64,000 nt of DNA from Sphaerospermopsis sp. SIO1G1 (GTDB lineage Bacteria > Cyanobacteriota > Cyanobacteriia > Cyanobacteriales > Nostocaceae): the NCBI GenBank assembly GCA_010672785.1, contig JAAHFX010000002.1:932411-996410 (forward strand), read 5' to 3'. Position 1 is the first letter of the stretch, and every line of letters begins with the position of its first letter. Under the pieces are notes generated by a model. The model was given only the letters and a program-made list of their open reading frames with translations, did not search any database and had not been told where the DNA came from. The position numbers and the translations under genes are program-made. This document shows, in pieces, positions 17,184 through 26,823 of the stretch.

Positions 17184-18484
17184 CAAATTTGTAACCAAAT
17201 GATAAAAGTAGTTCCTGGTTTGTTTCGGGAATTGATGTCGGTATTTAATGCAGGACTAAAAACTTCTATTTCTCCGTGCATTTGTTGGATCAGTTGTTTA
17301 GCGATCGCAATTCCTAATCCAGTTCCAGGAATTTTGGTTTGTGCTTGTACTCCCCGATAACGTCTTTCCCCTAAATGTTCTAAGTCTTTAGCTGGTATAC
17401 CAGGCCCTGTATCACTAATGGCTATACCCTGTAAGTTTTCTTTACTATATCCAGCCTCAATGATGACTTTACCACCAGGAGGTGTATATTTCAAGGCATT
17501 GTCAATGATGTTATTTAATACTTCCTGGATAGCTTTGATATTTGCTTTCACTAATGGTAAGTTTTCAGGGATATCTGTAATTAATTGTAAATTTCTGTCT
17601 TGGGAAATTGCTTGAGCAGATATTAATAATGGGGCTAATAAATCAGCTATTTGACAGTTGGTGATTTCTTCTCCTGTTCCTGGTAATAATAAGTTTGTAT
17701 TTGCTTCTGATTGCACAGATGCTTCTACTGACTCTTTCAGGGGAATAGGTGCTAAATCTGCTTTTGTTGAATCTATGTCTATGACTTGATCAAATTGTAT
17801 AAGTAGTTCTTTGAGGCGATCGCTTTCTCTAACTATACTACTTGCTACTTCTTGGTTTGGATCGGTGGAGCGCAATCTTTTAAACAATAGTTTACCAAAG
17901 GTACGAATCGCTGTTAAGGGGTTACGAAATTGATGTAACAGATTATCTAGTAAATCTCTCTGTTGTTCTTGTAGGATCTGTTGTTGATGTAGTTGTTGCT
18001 CTAACCATACTTGACGCTGATCTAAAATACAAGCGATCGCTATAGTTTTAGCTATGTATTGAATTTGACTTTTTTCTCTTTCGTTCCAAGGTCTATCTTC
18101 TCTTCCTGTCACCAATAAACCCACCATTACCCCTTCATAAACTAGAGGTAACACTATTTGATTAGCACTGACAACATATTCTTTTTGGGAATTTGTAGTT
18201 GTTTTATCTTGGTTTTCTGAGTCTAATGTTGGTGATAATAGCTTACGTTGCTGTGTCGGTGATGGTAAGATTTGAGTAATTTTTAACTCTTTGTATTCTC
18301 CTTGATGTAATGCTGCTGTTTCTGGGTAAACTACTATCGGAATCAGTTGTGCTTGTGCTGTAACTGTTTCTCCTAATTCCTGTGTAAGATAAACAACACT
18401 CAAAGACGCTCCCAGTCCTTGGGTTAATAAGGATATCTGCTCTCTACATAGAACAATGAAATCAGAACTGGCAGACATTAACAT
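17177..18484 (-). CDS. hik2: Sensor histidine kinase, Hik2/chloroplast-sensor-kinase-like
   Basis: A 435-residue soluble kinase. A GAF-like sensor domain covers about 1-155 (no membrane segment), a DHp helix has His184 in LLHQFRNPLTAIRTFGKLL, and the ATPase domain has the N box NNIIDNALKYT, G1 SDTGPGIP and G2 GTGLGIAIAK. The length, the GAF-plus-DHp plan and the H-box string fit Hik2/CSK, a redox and salt-responsive kinase linked to photosynthesis gene control; phospho-His near 185 agrees. Cys13 may correspond to the N-terminal redox cysteine described for that family. The stop codon lies in a repeat unit. No response regulator gene is adjacent. Confidence 0.8.
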   Translation of the reverse strand: MLMSASSDFIVLCREQISLLTQGLGASLSVVYLTQELGETVTAQAQLIPIVVYPETAALHQGEYKELKITQILPSPTQQRKLLSPTLDSENQDKTTTNSQKEYVVSANQIVLPLVYEGVMVGLLVTGREDRPWNEREKSQIQYIAKTIAIACILDQRQVWLEQQLHQQQILQEQQRDLLDNLLHQFRNPLTAIRTFGKLLFKRLRSTDPNQEVASSIVRESDRLKELLIQFDQVIDIDSTKADLAPIPLKESVEASVQSEANTNLLLPGTGEEITNCQIADLLAPLLISAQAISQDRNLQLITDIPENLPLVKANIKAIQEVLNNIIDNALKYTPPGGKVIIEAGYSKENLQGIAISDTGPGIPAKDLEHLGERRYRGVQAQTKIPGTGLGIAIAKQLIQQMHGEIEVFSPALNTDINSRNKPGTTFIIWLQICT

Positions 18485-19154
18485 TTTTTAGCTCTTGCTC
18501 AATATTATCAATTAGTAAGGAAAAATAGATCAATATGAAGTACATCACCGTATTTCTAGTGAACGCCGATTCTGGTGAACTATCTTTTCCCATTATTACT
18601 TAATTTTGGGTAATTAACTACTTGTTTATTTCCAATTTCTTTCCAAACAATCAAATTGCAAAAGCTACACTGAGGTTTTTATTTTACCAACCCAATTTGA
18701 ATCACTGACTATGCTTTTTTACAGAATTCCTAAAACATATAATCATAGACATATGTGGAATTTACTGAATACAACTCAAACATTGATATAGAGAGAGTTT
18801 AAGCCATTTCTAATATTCAATAAATCCCAGGTTTTAGAAAGTAATAACTGAAAAACCTTGCACTTGGGATCAAAATTCAAACTTACCAACTGTCCAAAAT
18901 TGTCCCCTCTTGTTCTTCACCGAATCTTAATGTAAAAAATTTTTGCTACAAACCCTACATACACATAGTAATTTTTACTGTGTTTTGATAACTTGATCAG
19001 CTGAGAAAAAATTTTTTTAGCTGCCATGATCTCTATAGTAGTTGTATCAAAACATTAAAAACCATTGATTTTTTCTGATATAACTTATATAATTACGACG
19101 GGTTTTGTAGCTATAACTACAATTTCTGATAGCTTGAAAGAGGAGGACAATAGG
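18485..19154. other. Intergenic with one MITE-like copy and DUF3155 leader
   Basis: 18485-18800 is the divergent upstream region of the kinase. 18825-18957 is a copy of the 165-bp MITE-like family (GGTTTTAGAAAG, AAAAACCTTGCACTT, right end TTTTTGCTACAAACCCTA). The rest leads to DUF3155, with GAGGAGGA at 19139-19146 as its ribosome site. Confidence 0.6.
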
Positions 19155-19478
19155 TTGGCAAGGAGACGCAAACGGAAAAGTCGTCGTCGTCAAGAAGGGC
19201 GACGCATCCTGGAACACGTGCCTCAATATAGCATTGAAAGCGGCGAAGATAAACCTGTGACAGCAGCGAGGAAATTTATTCAAGCTGAGGGTATCTTGCC
19301 ACCTGCCTTGCTACTTGTAAAACGAAATGAACATACTACAGACCGTTATTTCTGGGCGGAAAAAGGTCTGTTTGGAGCTCAATACGTAGAAGAAAATCAT
19401 TTCTTATTCCCCAGCTTGAGAGTGTTGGAGACTCCGGTTGCTGTGGGTAAGGAATTAGTAGCTGTAGCTGCTCGTTAG
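19155..19478 (+). CDS. DUF3155 protein
   Basis: A 107-residue basic protein starting LARRRKRKSRRRQEGRRILE, a cyanobacteria-restricted family (DUF3155) of unknown function. TTG 19155 is chosen because GAGGAGGA lies nine bases upstream and the family begins here; a longer frame from 19065 gives a non-family N-terminus. The Arg/Lys-rich start suggests nucleic acid or ribosome contact, which is inference. The C-terminal half (YFWAEKGLFGAQYVEENHFL) is the conserved body. Confidence 0.8.
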   Translation: MARRRKRKSRRRQEGRRILEHVPQYSIESGEDKPVTAARKFIQAEGILPPALLLVKRNEHTTDRYFWAEKGLFGAQYVEENHFLFPSLRVLETPVAVGKELVAVAAR

Positions 19479-19940
19479 CATATAAGCAATGATTTCTTGC
19501 AAATAGAACCAATCCTACTTAGGACTTCTGACTCTGACTCTAATTAACTGGCAAAAATGATCAGTTTACGAAAAAATTCAATTTTTTTTTAGTTTTTAAC
19601 TGAATTGCCAGCCATGCTTACTCAAATCAGAATATCCGTTCTTGGGCAAGGGAAAGCCGCAAGAACAATCCGTTAAGTCTGCTTTTACAGCAGGGAGTAG
19701 CGACAAAATAAAACATACTAACACAGTTATTGCTGTAAACATACTGCTGTTAAAACATCAATACTATCAATTACAGAGTTCAGATAATATTGACGGTGAC
19801 AGCAATAGCCAGCAAAACTGATAAAACAAGGGTTTGTTTTGCCACTTCCCTACTGTTCTCTTTTCTCAAAAGTCAGTCAGAAGTAATTAGCAAAAGTATC
19901 AGGATGTAACTCTATTAACCTGGAATTGGATATCCAAGGT
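19479..19940. other. Structured intergenic region, possible RNA
   Basis: No protein gene. Three hairpins occur in a row on the plus strand: GTTCTTG/CAAGAAC with inner GGC/GCC (about 19638-19666), CTGCT/AGCAG (about 19680-19694), and GCAAAAC/GTTTTGC with nested AAACAA/TTGTTT (about 19813-19843). A T-rich TTCTCTTTTCTC follows. It could be a small RNA or the DUF3155 3' region. No known RNA family recognised. Confidence 0.4.
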
Positions 19941-20471
19941 TTAATCTAAAAGCTTTAACTGTAATGCCCTTTGTAACTCAGCGAGTTCATCTCTATGGGC
20001 AACCACGGTAATTACACTTGAGGGGTATTGCTCATTATGGCTAGATTCCATTTTGAGTGATACTTGCTCAATTCTTCCAGATTTCCGCCAATAAAATATA
20101 CCACTTAATGGTGACAGTAACACCAAAGATAGGAAAAATGGACTTTGACTATTAACAAGTTGAGCTAAAACCAAAGCCAAACAAGCAAAACCAACAGCAG
20201 CTAAAAAGGTTAAAAATATAGCTAAAAACCAACTAGGTCTGACAAACCCTTCAAAAGTAACCACATTTCTCTCTTGATCTATAGATTTAACACTATAAGC
20301 ACGAGAGTAAAAATATTCTTTTAGTTGGTTCATTAAAGCCGTTTCATCTTTCTCAGAAACTAACTGAGACTTTTCAATGCGGTCTTTAGTAGAAGCGCGA
20401 ATAAAGAAGAATAACCCCACTGATAACAGCAAAGTCAATAGGAAAGTGGAAGGGACAATAGCAGTATCCAT
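19941..20471 (-). CDS. Cofactor assembly of complex C subunit B (CCB-type protein)
   Basis: A 176-residue membrane protein. One N-terminal membrane segment (FLLTLLLSVGLFFFIRA) and two central ones (about 78-125), then a soluble C-terminus. It matches the cyanobacterial relatives of plant CCB proteins, which attach heme ci to cytochrome b6. ATG at 20471. It stands alone. The family assignment is from overall pattern, not an active-site motif. Confidence 0.7.
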   Translation of the reverse strand: MDTAIVPSTFLLTLLLSVGLFFFIRASTKDRIEKSQLVSEKDETALMNQLKEYFYSRAYSVKSIDQERNVVTFEGFVRPSWFLAIFLTFLAAVGFACLALVLAQLVNSQSPFFLSLVLLSPLSGIFYWRKSGRIEQVSLKMESSHNEQYPSSVITVVAHRDELAELQRALQLKLLD

Positions 20472-20539
20472 ATAGATTATTACAGCTTCACTTGATCTAA
20501 CCTATACATTATCAATTATTCTGGGAGTTAAGGGAACGG

Positions 20540-20570
20540 GTAACTGGTGATTGGTGATTGGTGACTGGGA
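20540..20570. repeat. Short heptamer array (GGTGATT/GGTGACT)
   Basis: About four units of the TGGTGAT/TGGTGAC kind, the reverse complement of the CCAATCA units at 24851 and 46599. The remaining bases of 20472-20799 are AT-rich leader of DUF3611 with no other clear signal. Confidence 0.7.
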
Positions 20571-20799
20571 AGAATTATTTAAGACTTGCTGAATAAATTC
20601 AGAAAGCTGATTTAATTAATAAGGGTTTCATGATGTTTTTCACTTATAGAAGTATAAAAATATAGCGGTAATCTTGTACTTGTTAAGAATTGAAATAGCT
20701 CCAACTTTTTACCTACAACCTCTTTCTCCTGATTCAGCAAGTATTATTCAGTTATCAATTACCCATTACTCAATATCAATATATTTAATATCTAGACTT

Positions 20800-21363
20800 A
20801 TGACAAAAAATAACGAAACTTCATCTACCAATATCCAGGCGATCGCCCAAAGATTTAGCTTGGCAGGTTGGATTAGTTTTTGGATACAATTAGTCTTAGG
20901 AGTAATTTCTGGAATAGTATTATTATTTGCCTTTTTTGGTCAAAGACTTGATAGTCCGAGCAACAACCCCGGAACAGGATTTGGTGCTTTTTTAGCAGTT
21001 TGTGGTTTGATTTTATTAGGTGCAGGAATATACTTAGCTTTTCGTTATACCAGAATTGGTAAACAACTAGAATCATCCAACCCTAGTAACCGCCCCCGAA
21101 AACAGGACAGTGTACAAGTAATCAGATTAGGAGTATGGATAAGTTTAGGTGGAGTATTGTTAACAGTTTTAGGAGCGCAGGCTCTCGTTGGTACGCTTGT
21201 TGCTCGTGCCTTATCTACACAAGGGACCATTGTACAACTTAACGACCCTAATCGAATTAACGGATTAGATATGCTACTAGTTCAGGCAAATACCAATACT
21301 ATTTTAGCTCATTTTGCTAGTTTAGTCGCTTCACTATTTTTGCTTAATCGAATTACAAAATAG
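20800..21363 (+). CDS. DUF3611 membrane protein
   Basis: A 187-residue integral membrane protein of DUF3611, found in cyanobacteria and chloroplasts. Four hydrophobic segments are visible: WISFWIQLVLGVISGIVLLF, a stretch near 56-75, VWISLGGVLLTVLGAQALVG, and a last one near the C-terminus. ATG 20800 is preferred over an upstream TTG (20674) because the family N-terminus (AIAQRFSLAGWISF) begins shortly after. Function unknown. Confidence 0.75.
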   Translation: MTKNNETSSTNIQAIAQRFSLAGWISFWIQLVLGVISGIVLLFAFFGQRLDSPSNNPGTGFGAFLAVCGLILLGAGIYLAFRYTRIGKQLESSNPSNRPRKQDSVQVIRLGVWISLGGVLLTVLGAQALVGTLVARALSTQGTIVQLNDPNRINGLDMLLVQANTNTILAHFASLVASLFLLNRITK

Positions 21364-21406
21364 ATTGACTATTAGTAATTAGTACAATTAATTATTAACA
21401 TTAGTC

Positions 21407-21991
21407 TTAGTCCTTGAAAAGAGGTAATTCTAAAATAAATCCTGGTAACACATCTTCACCTGGTAAAGATGTAGGTAATAATATGATTTCTACGGGTTGA
21501 TCTTGACGATAAATTTCTACTTGTTGATTTTGTGGATCAATTAACCAACCTAACCTTAAACCACTATTTAGATATTCCTGCATTTTATCCTGTAATTGAG
21601 TCAAAGAATCGGTACGAGAACGCAACTCTATCACAAAATCAGGACAAATTTTAGGAAATTTTTCCTGTTCTTCCATGTTTAAAGCATCCCAACGTTCATT
21701 AGCTATCCAAGCAACATCGGGAGAACGTTTACCACCATTAGGTAAGGTGAAGATAGTCGAAGAGCTAAACACTTTTCCTAGCTTAGTTTGCAAATTCCAT
21801 AACCAAACATATCCATTAAATTCCGATTCTCTATTCCCACTAATTCCACCTACTGGAGGCATAATTATTAATTCTCCTTTAGCTGTTTCTTCTAATTTCC
21901 AATCTTCATTAAGATGACAGAGGTTATAAAACTGTTCATCGCTTAAACTGACATCTTTAATATTTAAAATTACTGGTTCAGATGTGATCAT
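21407..21991 (-). CDS. Uma2-family putative endonuclease (DUF820)
   Basis: A 194-residue protein of the Uma2/DUF820 family, which has a restriction-endonuclease-like fold and is greatly expanded in cyanobacteria. The core residues are SPDVAWI (Asp) and the ELR of PDFVIELRSRTDSL, fitting a D...ExK/R active site. Whether these cut DNA in vivo is unknown. It stands alone between DUF3611 and serS. Confidence 0.85.
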   Translation of the reverse strand: MITSEPVILNIKDVSLSDEQFYNLCHLNEDWKLEETAKGELIIMPPVGGISGNRESEFNGYVWLWNLQTKLGKVFSSSTIFTLPNGGKRSPDVAWIANERWDALNMEEQEKFPKICPDFVIELRSRTDSLTQLQDKMQEYLNSGLRLGWLIDPQNQQVEIYRQDQPVEIILLPTSLPGEDVLPGFILELPLFKD

Positions 21992-22098
21992 CTCTGGAAA
22001 CCTCCTAATTCTAATCCTAATTTATCATATTTGGGTTGCACAATTGCTGAACTCGACTTAAAATTTTATAGTTTGACGAAAATTAACAATATTTACCA

Positions 22099-23379
22099 AT
22101 GCTAGATATTAAACAAATTAGAGAAAACCCCGAACTCGTTAAAAAAAAGTTGAATAGTCGTAATGATAAATATGACATTCAACCTATATTAGATTTGAGT
22201 GAAAAACAACGGGAATTAGAAGCAAAACGTAGCCAATTACAAGCACGGAGTAATGAAATTGGTAAACTGGTAGGACAAAAGATTAAATCTGGTGTGAATC
22301 CTCAAAGTGATGAAATTTCAGCATTAAAAGAAGAAGGAAACAACCTCAAAACTACATTAAGTGATTTAGAACCCCAAGAAAAAGAATTAAAAGCACAAAT
22401 TCAAGATTTACTATTAGCACTTCCTAACCTTCCTAGTGATACTACCCCCATAGGTTTAAATGAAGATGATAACCCAGAAGTAAGAAGATGGGGAGATGAA
22501 TATAAACCAGAAAACTCAAATATTTTACCCCATTGGGAAATTGGTGAAAAGTTGGGAATTTTAAATTTTGAAAGAGCAGTAAAAATTGCCCAAAGTAGGT
22601 TTGTAAGTTTGATAGGTGCGGGTGCTGCTTTAGAAAGAGCATTGATTCAATTTATGCTCAATACACATATTCAAGCTGGTTACACAGAAGTTAGTCCACC
22701 GATATTAGTAAATACTGATTCTTTAACAGGAACTGGACAATTACCCAAGTTTGCAGAAGAAAGTTTTAAATGTGCAGATGATGAATTGTGGTTAATTCCC
22801 ACAGCGGAAGTTCCGGTGACAAATTTTTATCGGGGAGAGATTTTAAATGCGGAAGAATTACCGATTTATCACTGTGCTTATACCCCTTGTTTTCGTAGGG
22901 AAGCGGGAAGTTATGGACGGGATATGCGGGGTTTAATTCGGTTGCATCAATTCAATAAAGTGGAGTTGGTAAAGTTAGTAAAACCGGAAGATTCTTTTGA
23001 GGAATTAGAGAAATTATTAGGAAGTGCAGAGTCAATTTTACAGGGTTTAAAGTTGCCTTATCGAGTGATTAATTTATGTACTGGAGATTTAGGTTTTGGA
23101 GCAACAAAGACCTATGATTTAGAAGTTTGGTTGCCATCTTCTGGAAAGTATCGAGAGATTTCTAGTTGTTCAAATTGTGTTGATTTTCAAGCTAGAAGAG
23201 CGGATATTCGGTTTAAGGAAACTGGTAAGAAAGGGACACATTTTGTACATACTTTAAATGGTTCTGGTTTAGCTGTGGGAAGAACAATGGCCGCAATTTT
23301 GGAGAATTATCAGCAAGCTGATGGAACGATTAAAGTACCGGAGGTTTTGCAGGTTTATTTGGGTAGGGAGGTTTTGTAG
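22099..23379 (+). CDS. serS: Seryl-tRNA synthetase
   Basis: A 426-residue class II synthetase charging tRNA-Ser (and tRNA-Sec where present) with serine. The N-terminal antiparallel coiled coil (about 25-100) grips the tRNA long arm. Motif 2 is [15 protein letters not shown] followed by [10 protein letters not shown], and motif 3 is [16 protein letters not shown]. Full length, ATG 22099. Housekeeping gene, followed by a repeat cluster. Confidence 0.98.
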   Translation: MLDIKQIRENPELVKKKLNSRNDKYDIQPILDLSEKQRELEAKRSQLQARSNEIGKLVGQKIKSGVNPQSDEISALKEEGNNLKTTLSDLEPQEKELKAQIQDLLLALPNLPSDTTPIGLNEDDNPEVRRWGDEYKPENSNILPHWEIGEKLGILNFERAVKIAQSRFVSLIGAGAALERALIQFMLNTHIQAGYTEVSPPILVNTDSLTGTGQLPKFAEESFKCADDELWLIPTAEVPVTNFYRGEILNAEELPIYHCAYTPCFRREAGSYGRDMRGLIRLHQFNKVELVKLVKPEDSFEELEKLLGSAESILQGLKLPYRVINLCTGDLGFGATKTYDLEVWLPSSGKYREISSCSNCVDFQARRADIRFKETGKKGTHFVHTLNGSGLAVGRTMAAILENYQQADGTIKVPEVLQVYLGREVL

Positions 23380-23920
23380 TAGTTTAAATTGTAGGGTGGG
23401 TTAATGAAATGTAACGCACCCTCTTTTATGGAAATTTAACTGTCAGAATCAGGATAACCAGGATGAAAGGATTAACAGGATTATATTTAAGCTTGTAGGG
23501 TGGGTTAATGAAATGTAACGCACCCTCTTTTATGGAAATTTAACCTTCAGTAATACAGGTCTTTTATTGACATTAATTCGGTGCGTTACGCTGTCGCTAA
23601 CACACCCTACATTTTGATAGTATTTCTGTTAGATTTACTATTTTTTACTAATATTTAACTGCCAGAATTAGGATAATAAGTGTTAAAGGATTAACAGGAC
23701 TATATTGGATTTTTATATTCTGGAATGTTTGAATTACTGTAACTTCTGAAAATATAGATTAATATAAAAAAAACATCCTGTAGATATTCAAATCATGAGC
23801 ATCCTGATTCTGAAAAAAAAGCATTAACAAGATACAGCATAGTGTGCTTACCAAAGTAATATCATTTGAATAATATGACTAAAACAATATACATATAAAC
23901 TTGTCACCCGGTTATAAAAA
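23380..23920. repeat. Spacer with two identical 50-bp direct repeats and one inverted relative
   Basis: 23391-23440 and 23495-23544 are identical over 50 bases (from GTAGGGTGGGTTAATG to GGAAATTTAAC). 23579-23610 carries GGTGCGTTACGC and ends ACACACCCTAC, an inverted relative. GGATTAACAGGA-type text occurs around 23467 and 23690. The remainder is AT-rich. Confidence 0.85.
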
Positions 23921-24694
23921 TCACCTTTCTGGAAATTTACCTTCCCTTACATCTAAACCATAACTCTGCACTGCATTAGTAATTTGTTCTCTTAAATTAG
24001 TATAAACCTTTGCAAAGGGTGGCTGTTTTTCTGAAAGTCCTAAAATGTCAGAAGTAACTAAAACTTGACCATCACACTCCACACCTGCACCGATCCCAAT
24101 AGTAGGAATACGTAAATTTTCAGTAATTTCTGATGCTAACTTAGTGGGAATATGTTCTAAAACTATAGAGAATACACCTGCTTCTTCTAGGGCGATCGCC
24201 TCGTGAAAAATTCTCTGTTGATCTACCTGAGTTTTCCCTTGTTGTCTTAAACCCAATTGATGAACTGACTGAGGTGTTAAACCAACATGACCCATAACTG
24301 GTATTCCTGCTTGCACTAACCGAGATACGGTTTCAATCATTGCTGGATAACCACCTTCTAATTTTACTGCCTGTGCGCCAGTTTCTTTGAGAATTCTGCC
24401 AGCAGAGTGCATAGCTTGAGAAATACTTTCTTGATAGGATAAAAATGGTAAATCTACGACCACCAAAGCACGACTGACACCACGACGTACAGCTTTAGCA
24501 TGGTGGATCATTTCATCTAACGTGATTGGTAAAGTTGTCTCATACCCTAAAACAACCGCCAAAGAATCACCAACTAGAATTAAATCCACACCAGCGTTAT
24601 CTAAAAGTTGAGCGATCGCATAATCCCAAGCAGTCAAAGCGACAATAGGCTTTCCCTGCTGCTTCCGTTGTATTAATTGCTTAGTAATTGGCAT
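23921..24694 (-). CDS. panB: 3-methyl-2-oxobutanoate hydroxymethyltransferase
   Basis: A 257-residue PanB, which adds a hydroxymethyl group from methylene-tetrahydrofolate to alpha-ketoisovalerate, giving ketopantoate for coenzyme A. Visible family blocks: [42 protein letters not shown] and TIGIGAG with CDGQVLV. ATG 24694 is used; a TTG five codons upstream is less likely. No panC adjacent. Confidence 0.96.
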   Translation of the reverse strand: MPITKQLIQRKQQGKPIVALTAWDYAIAQLLDNAGVDLILVGDSLAVVLGYETTLPITLDEMIHHAKAVRRGVSRALVVVDLPFLSYQESISQAMHSAGRILKETGAQAVKLEGGYPAMIETVSRLVQAGIPVMGHVGLTPQSVHQLGLRQQGKTQVDQQRIFHEAIALEEAGVFSIVLEHIPTKLASEITENLRIPTIGIGAGVECDGQVLVTSDILGLSEKQPPFAKVYTNLREQITNAVQSYGLDVREGKFPER

Positions 24695-24778
24695 AGATAT
24701 AAAGATCAAATAGTCAGGAGTTCAACAAGTCAGTAGGTAGAGAAGTTGGGAAGAAATTATTTATATTTTCCCAATCAC

Positions 24779-24885
24779 AAGTTATCAGTTTTCAGTTATC
24801 AGTTATCAGTTATCAGTGAACAGTTATCAATTATCAGTGTTCAGTTTTCACCAATCACCAATCACCAATCACCAATCACCAATCA
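24779..24885. repeat. Heptamer arrays (TTATCAG, then CCAATCA x5)
   Basis: 24779-24840 is a TTATCAG-type array, the reverse complement of the AACTGAT family. 24851-24885 is exactly five CCAATCA units. The last unit ends in TCA (24883-24885), which is the TGA stop of the minus-strand propeller gene. Confidence 0.92.
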
Positions 24886-25959
24886 CTTTACACTGCGGCC
24901 AAAACCAGAATGAGGTCTAGCTTGATCCATTGTAGGCATTAACCAAGCCAAACCTTCACTTGTTCCCACCCATAACTTATTTCCAACATCAGGAGCAATA
25001 GTTAATACTCGACTGGAAGGTAAACCCGCAACCTGATCTAACAAAGCGCCTGTATAGGGATTTAGTCTTAACAAACCATTTCTAGTTCCTACCCAAACAC
25101 TCCCATCTTTAGCAAAACTGATGGAAGTAACATTCTTGCCGCGTAAGGGAGTTACAGAACGCATAATAATTCCATTTTTGGGGTTGATTACCAACAATTG
25201 ATTTGGCATTCCTGCCCATATTAAACCTTCTGGACTAATAGTTAAAGCTTGTACAGTTCCCCCAGGTAAATTATTTATCCTTTTCATGATTAATGCACTG
25301 GCGGTATTAACCTTTACTAGTCCATCTAAAGTTCCTACCCATAAGTGACCATATGCATCTAAGGTCATAGTATTAGCACTGACACCAGGTAAATTTTTAA
25401 CGGTAGTCATAATTAATCCTTCATCGGGACTAACTAGCACTAAACCAGCATCAGTACCTGTCCATAAATAACCGCGTTTATCTACTAACAGTGATAATAC
25501 TCGTTTGGAAGGTAGCAATAAATTTTGGGCAGTAATTTCATTAGTACGGGGATCTACCCTAGTTAAACCTTGATAGTTACCTACCCACAGACGGCCTACT
25601 TTATCTTCAGCTAATGCGTCTATTTTCACGTTTGGCAAACTGACACGGGAAATCAGATTACCTGTGTTAGGATTTATGCGAGATAAACCGCGCCAAGATG
25701 CAACCCATAGATTACCCGTAAAGTCCTTTAATAATTTACTAATTCTATAATCCGTTTCTACTTGTCTTTCTAATACATCCCTGTCATCTGGTAATGGATC
25801 TACTCTGGTGGGTGGGGGTGCTGCGGGGTAAGTCGCAGTAGATTTATTTGTATCTGAATTACTTTGACCGAATGCGGATGTTTGCAAACTGGGTATAGTT
25901 ATTAATCCCAGTATCATAGATATGATCAATAAACTAAGACGTGTCTGAAATAATACCAC
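24883..25959 (-). CDS. Secreted two-component-regulator-type beta-propeller protein
   Basis: A 358-residue protein with an N-terminal signal segment (LLIISMILGLITIPSLQTSA) and about seven repeats of the form LWVGTxxGLxRxNPxTG, the regulator-propeller (Reg_prop) pattern seen in ligand-binding domains of hybrid sensors. Here no kinase domain follows, so it is a free-standing periplasmic propeller. GTG 25959 with GGAAAGGA upstream. Ligand unknown. The stop codon lies in a heptamer unit. Confidence 0.78.
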   Translation of the reverse strand: MVLFQTRLSLLIISMILGLITIPSLQTSAFGQSNSDTNKSTATYPAAPPPTRVDPLPDDRDVLERQVETDYRISKLLKDFTGNLWVASWRGLSRINPNTGNLISRVSLPNVKIDALAEDKVGRLWVGNYQGLTRVDPRTNEITAQNLLLPSKRVLSLLVDKRGYLWTGTDAGLVLVSPDEGLIMTTVKNLPGVSANTMTLDAYGHLWVGTLDGLVKVNTASALIMKRINNLPGGTVQALTISPEGLIWAGMPNQLLVINPKNGIIMRSVTPLRGKNVTSISFAKDGSVWVGTRNGLLRLNPYTGALLDQVAGLPSSRVLTIAPDVGNKLWVGTSEGLAWLMPTMDQARPHSGFGRSVK

Positions 25960-26823
25960 GGTTTTATATCCTTTCCACTAGCTAAGAACTTTTAACCACA
26001 ACGGTTAGAAATTAATTAATTATGTTCTCTCAGTCAGTATTTTGTGTAAGTGTGAGTAATGTTTACATTTATAGCAGTAGGTAAGGTAATTAGTATATCA
26101 ACTGATCTTCAGGTTGACTATTTGCTTTTTCCTTTTCTTTGAAACCTGTTAATCAGACTATATTTAGAGATAATTTGCATACATTGTTTGTTCAGTTTGT
26201 ACAGAACTCTTAACAAAATGTTTAAAACTTTCTTTAATAAGAAATTCAAATATAAAAGTTAAAAACTTTCAAAGGATAACTTATCCAAATCTTGATATAT
26301 TGTGAGACAAGTTACAAATTGCGTTATGTGCAATTTTTTATCCTACGCTCACCTAAGAGCTAAACCGCCGTTAAGGAATACTCTTCCGTATATTTTGATC
26401 CCGCTAAGGTTAAATACCAAGGAAGACTAGCAAGGGTAGATAAGCGAAATAGCATAAATACCTATTTTATTCCCATTCTATTTTAAAGGTTGACTTCCCA
26501 GAATGCTTGTAAATTCCGAAGTTTACCTAAAAAATATCAGGTTTAGTAAGGTAAGCATAAGAGATAGAAAATACTTTGTGTTCGGGAACAGAGAATAAAA
26601 AACGCGCCCCACAGTGCGCCTTCATATAGGAAAGCGTGATGTAGCGATGCTTTGCTACACCATATATTTTTATACACTGATAAAGCCGGCTCTACCCAAG
26701 TCTGCCTCTTAATATAAGTTTCTCTTATACTTTTAATGAGAAAAAAGAGAAAGAAAAAGAGTGATAAGAAGTTGCACATAACGTGATTTGATAGTAGAAA
26801 GAGTGACTTCTTGGAAGGAAAAT
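25960..26823 (+). promoter_or_regulatory. Long upstream region of the RuBisCO operon
   Basis: 864 bases without a gene. A 28-base imperfect inverted repeat (12 bases perfect: CGTTATGTGCAA at 26322-26333 and its complement at 26772-26783) brackets 26317-26788. Inside lie a dyad GTAAA-N8-TTTAC (26509-26526) and a hairpin TGTAGC/GCTACA (26640-26659). GGAAGGA before the ATG at 26824 is the ribosome site. Long rbcL leaders with several start sites are known in Anabaena; the true start sites cannot be read here. Confidence 0.55.

Noticed and set aside
19065..19154. Longer N-terminus for DUF3155
   Set aside because: A strong GAGGAGGA site precedes the TTG at 19155 and the family begins there.
26334..26771. 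A small transposon carrying a gene between the rbcL leader inverted repeats
   Set aside because: No credible reading frame in between; a 78-codon minus frame there has no protein character. Kept only as a structural finding.
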